A stretch of 7,790 nucleotides of DNA from Bacteroidales bacterium UBA1745 (GTDB taxonomy: Bacteria > Bacteroidota > Bacteroidia > Bacteroidales > UBA932): positions 11,002 to 18,791 of the forward strand of contig DCHT01000055.1 of NCBI GenBank assembly GCA_002314885.1. Direction: 5' to 3'. Under the pieces are notes generated by a model. It did no database searches and was not told the DNA's origin. It was given only the letters and a program-made list of their open reading frames with translations. Below are positions 5,836 to 7,790 of the stretch, piece by piece. Made by a program: the position numbers and the translations under genes. Within the stretch, counting starts at the first letter, position 1. Every line of letters starts with the position of its first letter.

Positions 5836-7790
5836 ATGAAAATCAAGTTGTTTTCTTGTTTGATGATGCTCTTCGCTTGCGTCACGCTGTCTGCTCAGAC
5901 ATCCAAGACCATTTCCGGTACGGTTGTCGACGACAAAGGCCAGCCTGTGATTGGAGCCAGCATCCTCGAAAAGGGTACCAACAAAGGTACCATCACTGAC
6001 TTTGACGGCAATTATGCAATTACTGTCAAAGAAGGAACCACACTTGAGATCTCTTCCATCGGTTACAAGACTGTGGAAGTGGTTGTAGGCAGCGAGTCTG
6101 TTTACAACGCCGTTATCGGCGAGGATACTCAGCTTCTCGACGAAGTAGTCGTTGTCGGCTACGGTACGATGAAGAGGAGCGACCTCTCCGGCGCGTCCGT
6201 CTCAATGAAGGAGTCAGACCTCAAGGGCTCTGTCATCACCTCTCTCGACCAGTCACTTCAGGGTCGTGCAGCCGGTGTCAGCTCAGTCCAGACCTCTGGT
6301 GCTCCTGGTTCATCATCTTCCATCCGCGTCCGCGGTCAGGCAACTGTCAATGCCAACGCAGAGCCTCTCTACGTAATTGACGGTGTGATCGTTCAGGGCG
6401 GTGGTGCTTCAGGCGCAGACTTCGGTCTCGGTGACGCACTCGGCAACGGTAAGGTGTCAACCATCTCCCCTCTCTCAACCATCAACCCTTCCGACATCGT
6501 AAGTATGGAAATCCTCAAGGATGCTTCCGCTACTGCAATCTACGGTGCTCAGGGTGCAAATGGTGTCGTTCTCATCACCACCAAGCACGGTAAGGCCGGC
6601 GAGGCTAAGTTCTCATACGACGGTATGTTCGCTGTAAGCAACCAGAGCAAGCGTCTCGATATGATGAACCTCCGTGAGTTCGCAGAGTACTATAATGATC
6701 TCGCGCGCATAGGCGAAATCTCCTCACCTGATCCAGCATACGGTGACCCTTCACTCCTCGGTGTAGGTACCAACTGGCAGGACGAAGTGTTCCGCACCGC
6801 TCTCCAGCACTCACATCAGCTCAGCGCTACTGGCGGTACAGACAAGGTTCAGTACTATGTATCAGGTTCTTATATGGACCAGCAGGGTACCATCATCGGT
6901 TCCAACTTCCAGCGTTTCAGCGTACGCACCAACGTCGATGCACAGCTCAAGAGCTGGCTCAAGCTCGGTGTCAGCGCTACTTACGCAAACACCAAGGATA
7001 ACCTTAAGCTCGCAGACGGTGGCGAGGGTGTGATCTTCTACTCCCTCACTTCCCTTCCTGACGTCCCTGTCTATGACATCGACGGCAACTACTCAACCGT
7101 AGTCCGCGAGGGTTACTCCACCAAGAACCCTGTGGCTGTCGCAATGCTCAACACCAACACCCTCAAGCGTCAGAAGCTCACCGGCAATATGTACCTTGAG
7201 ATCAAGCCTATCAAGTGCCTCACTTGGCGTACTGAAGTAGGTATGGACGTAAGTTCTTCACACGCAGAGCGTTACAGACCTCTCATCGACCTCGGAGCAT
7301 ATCAGGTGACCAAGAACTCAATGAGCGTTCAGAAGAACAACAACACCTTCTGGCAGCTCAAGAACTACCTCACTTGGAACCAGGATTTCGGCGAGCACCA
7401 CGTAACCGGTATGATCGGTCAGGAAATGTGGGAATCCACTTGGAACTACCTCGGCGGCAGCAGCCAGGATCTCGCATCTGACGATGTTCACAACGTTTCC
7501 CTCGGTGACAAGACCTCCTACAACATCAACAGCGGCTTCGGTTCTGCAGCAATGGCTTCCTTCTTCACCCGTTGGAACTACAACTACCACGACCGCTACC
7601 TCTTGACCTACACCTTCCGTTATGACGGTTCCTCAAACTTCGGTCCTGACAACAGGTGGGCAGGCTTCCACTCAGTGGCAGCTTCCTGGAAGTTCACCAA
7701 CGAGGACTTTATGGAAAGTGCAAGGAGCATCCTCAGCAACGGTAAGATCCGCGTAGGCTGGGGCCAGACCGGTAACTCCAACATCGGTGG
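5836..7790 (+). CDS. SusC/RagA-family TonB-linked outer membrane transporter (3' end cut by window)
   Basis: The outer-membrane oligosaccharide importer of a PUL is open through the right edge, with 651 codons visible of a family usually around 1000 residues. The order is a signal peptide cleaved after LSA (residue 20), a carboxypeptidase-D-regulatory-like beta domain (about 25-100, with GTVVDDKGQPVIGASI), the hinge/TonB-box segment DEVVVVGYG (102-110), the plug domain (about 112-250, with LQGRAAGV, IRVRGQ, LYVIDG and EILKDASATAIYGAQGANGV), then the start of the beta-barrel. There is no STN domain ahead of the carboxypeptidase-like domain, so direct signalling to an anti-sigma factor is not expected. 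Glycine- and serine-rich plug residues around 185-215 are a moderately extended insert between LYVIDG and the EILKDASA motif. No separate promoter is evident in the 38-bp gap, so it is likely cotranscribed with the esterase. A SusD-like lipoprotein would normally follow. The substrate cannot be read from this protein. Confidence 0.96.
   Translation, partial: MKIKLFSCLMMLFACVTLSAQTSKTISGTVVDDKGQPVIGASILEKGTNKGTITDFDGNYAITVKEGTTLEISSIGYKTVEVVVGSESVYNAVIGEDTQLLDEVVVVGYGTMKRSDLSGASVSMKESDLKGSVITSLDQSLQGRAAGVSSVQTSGAPGSSSSIRVRGQATVNANAEPLYVIDGVIVQGGGASGADFGLGDALGNGKVSTISPLSTINPSDIVSMEILKDASATAIYGAQGANGVVLITTKHGKAGEAKFSYDGMFAVSNQSKRLDMMNLREFAEYYNDLARIGEISSPDPAYGDPSLLGVGTNWQDEVFRTALQHSHQLSATGGTDKVQYYVSGSYMDQQGTIIGSNFQRFSVRTNVDAQLKSWLKLGVSATYANTKDNLKLADGGEGVIFYSLTSLPDVPVYDIDGNYSTVVREGYSTKNPVAVAMLNTNTLKRQKLTGNMYLEIKPIKCLTWRTEVGMDVSSSHAERYRPLIDLGAYQVTKNSMSVQKNNNTFWQLKNYLTWNQDFGEHHVTGMIGQEMWESTWNYLGGSSQDLASDDVHNVSLGDKTSYNINSGFGSAAMASFFTRWNYNYHDRYLLTYTFRYDGSSNFGPDNRWAGFHSVAASWKFTNEDFMESARSILSNGKIRVGWGQTGNSNIG

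Noticed and set aside
6605..7590. Minus-strand frames inside the SusC-like gene (6605-6814, 7318-7590)
   Set aside because: They are short, have no recognisable domain, and are antisense to the transporter barrel.

Overview
The window looks like a carbohydrate-utilisation locus (PUL) from a member of the Bacteroidota, most likely the order Bacteroidales. The evidence is a SusC/RagA-type TonB-dependent transporter, lipoprotein glycan-active enzymes, no Shine-Dalgarno sequences ahead of the genes, and promoter boxes matching the Bacteroidetes -7 consensus TAnnTTTG. Coding DNA appears fairly G+C-rich while the intergenic DNA is A+T-rich. I cannot name a genus from this sequence.

Layout: two genes run leftwards from a divergent control region, and three run rightwards. 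On the minus strand, a cytoplasmic cellobiose 2-epimerase-like protein (3411-2209) is followed after 13 bp by a lipoprotein glycoside hydrolase of family GH31 with a PA14-like insert (2195 to beyond the left edge). It resembles alpha-xylosidases, and its C-terminus is cut off. The 136-bp AT-rich region 3412-3547 carries a -7 box in each direction. On the plus strand come an AraC-type regulator with an N-terminal cupin-like domain (3548-4423), a 72-bp gap with the best promoter in the window, a secreted CE7-type acetyl esterase with an extra N-terminal region (4496-5797), and, 38 bp later, a SusC-like transporter (5836 to beyond the right edge). A SusD partner would be expected just outside the window.

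Working model (inference): SusC imports an oligosaccharide. The esterase removes acetyl groups and the GH31 removes alpha-linked side residues, probably xylose, outside the cytoplasm. The cytoplasmic epimerase then converts the reducing-end glucose of a beta-1,4-glucobiose to mannose, usually a preparation for phosphorolysis by a GH130 enzyme. This fits acetylated xyloglucan or a related hemicellulose fragment, but the substrate is not proven by the sequence. The AraC protein is the obvious local regulator. A 9-bp word, CTTACGCAC, occurs next to the promoters of both enzyme units and is a candidate operator.

All five genes belong to known families, and I see no wholly undescribed system. No tRNA, rRNA, CRISPR, insertion sequence or clear intrinsic terminator was seen. 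The most useful leads are the enzyme combination, the shared 9-mer, the near-leaderless non-ATG start of the esterase, and the altered CE7 motifs.
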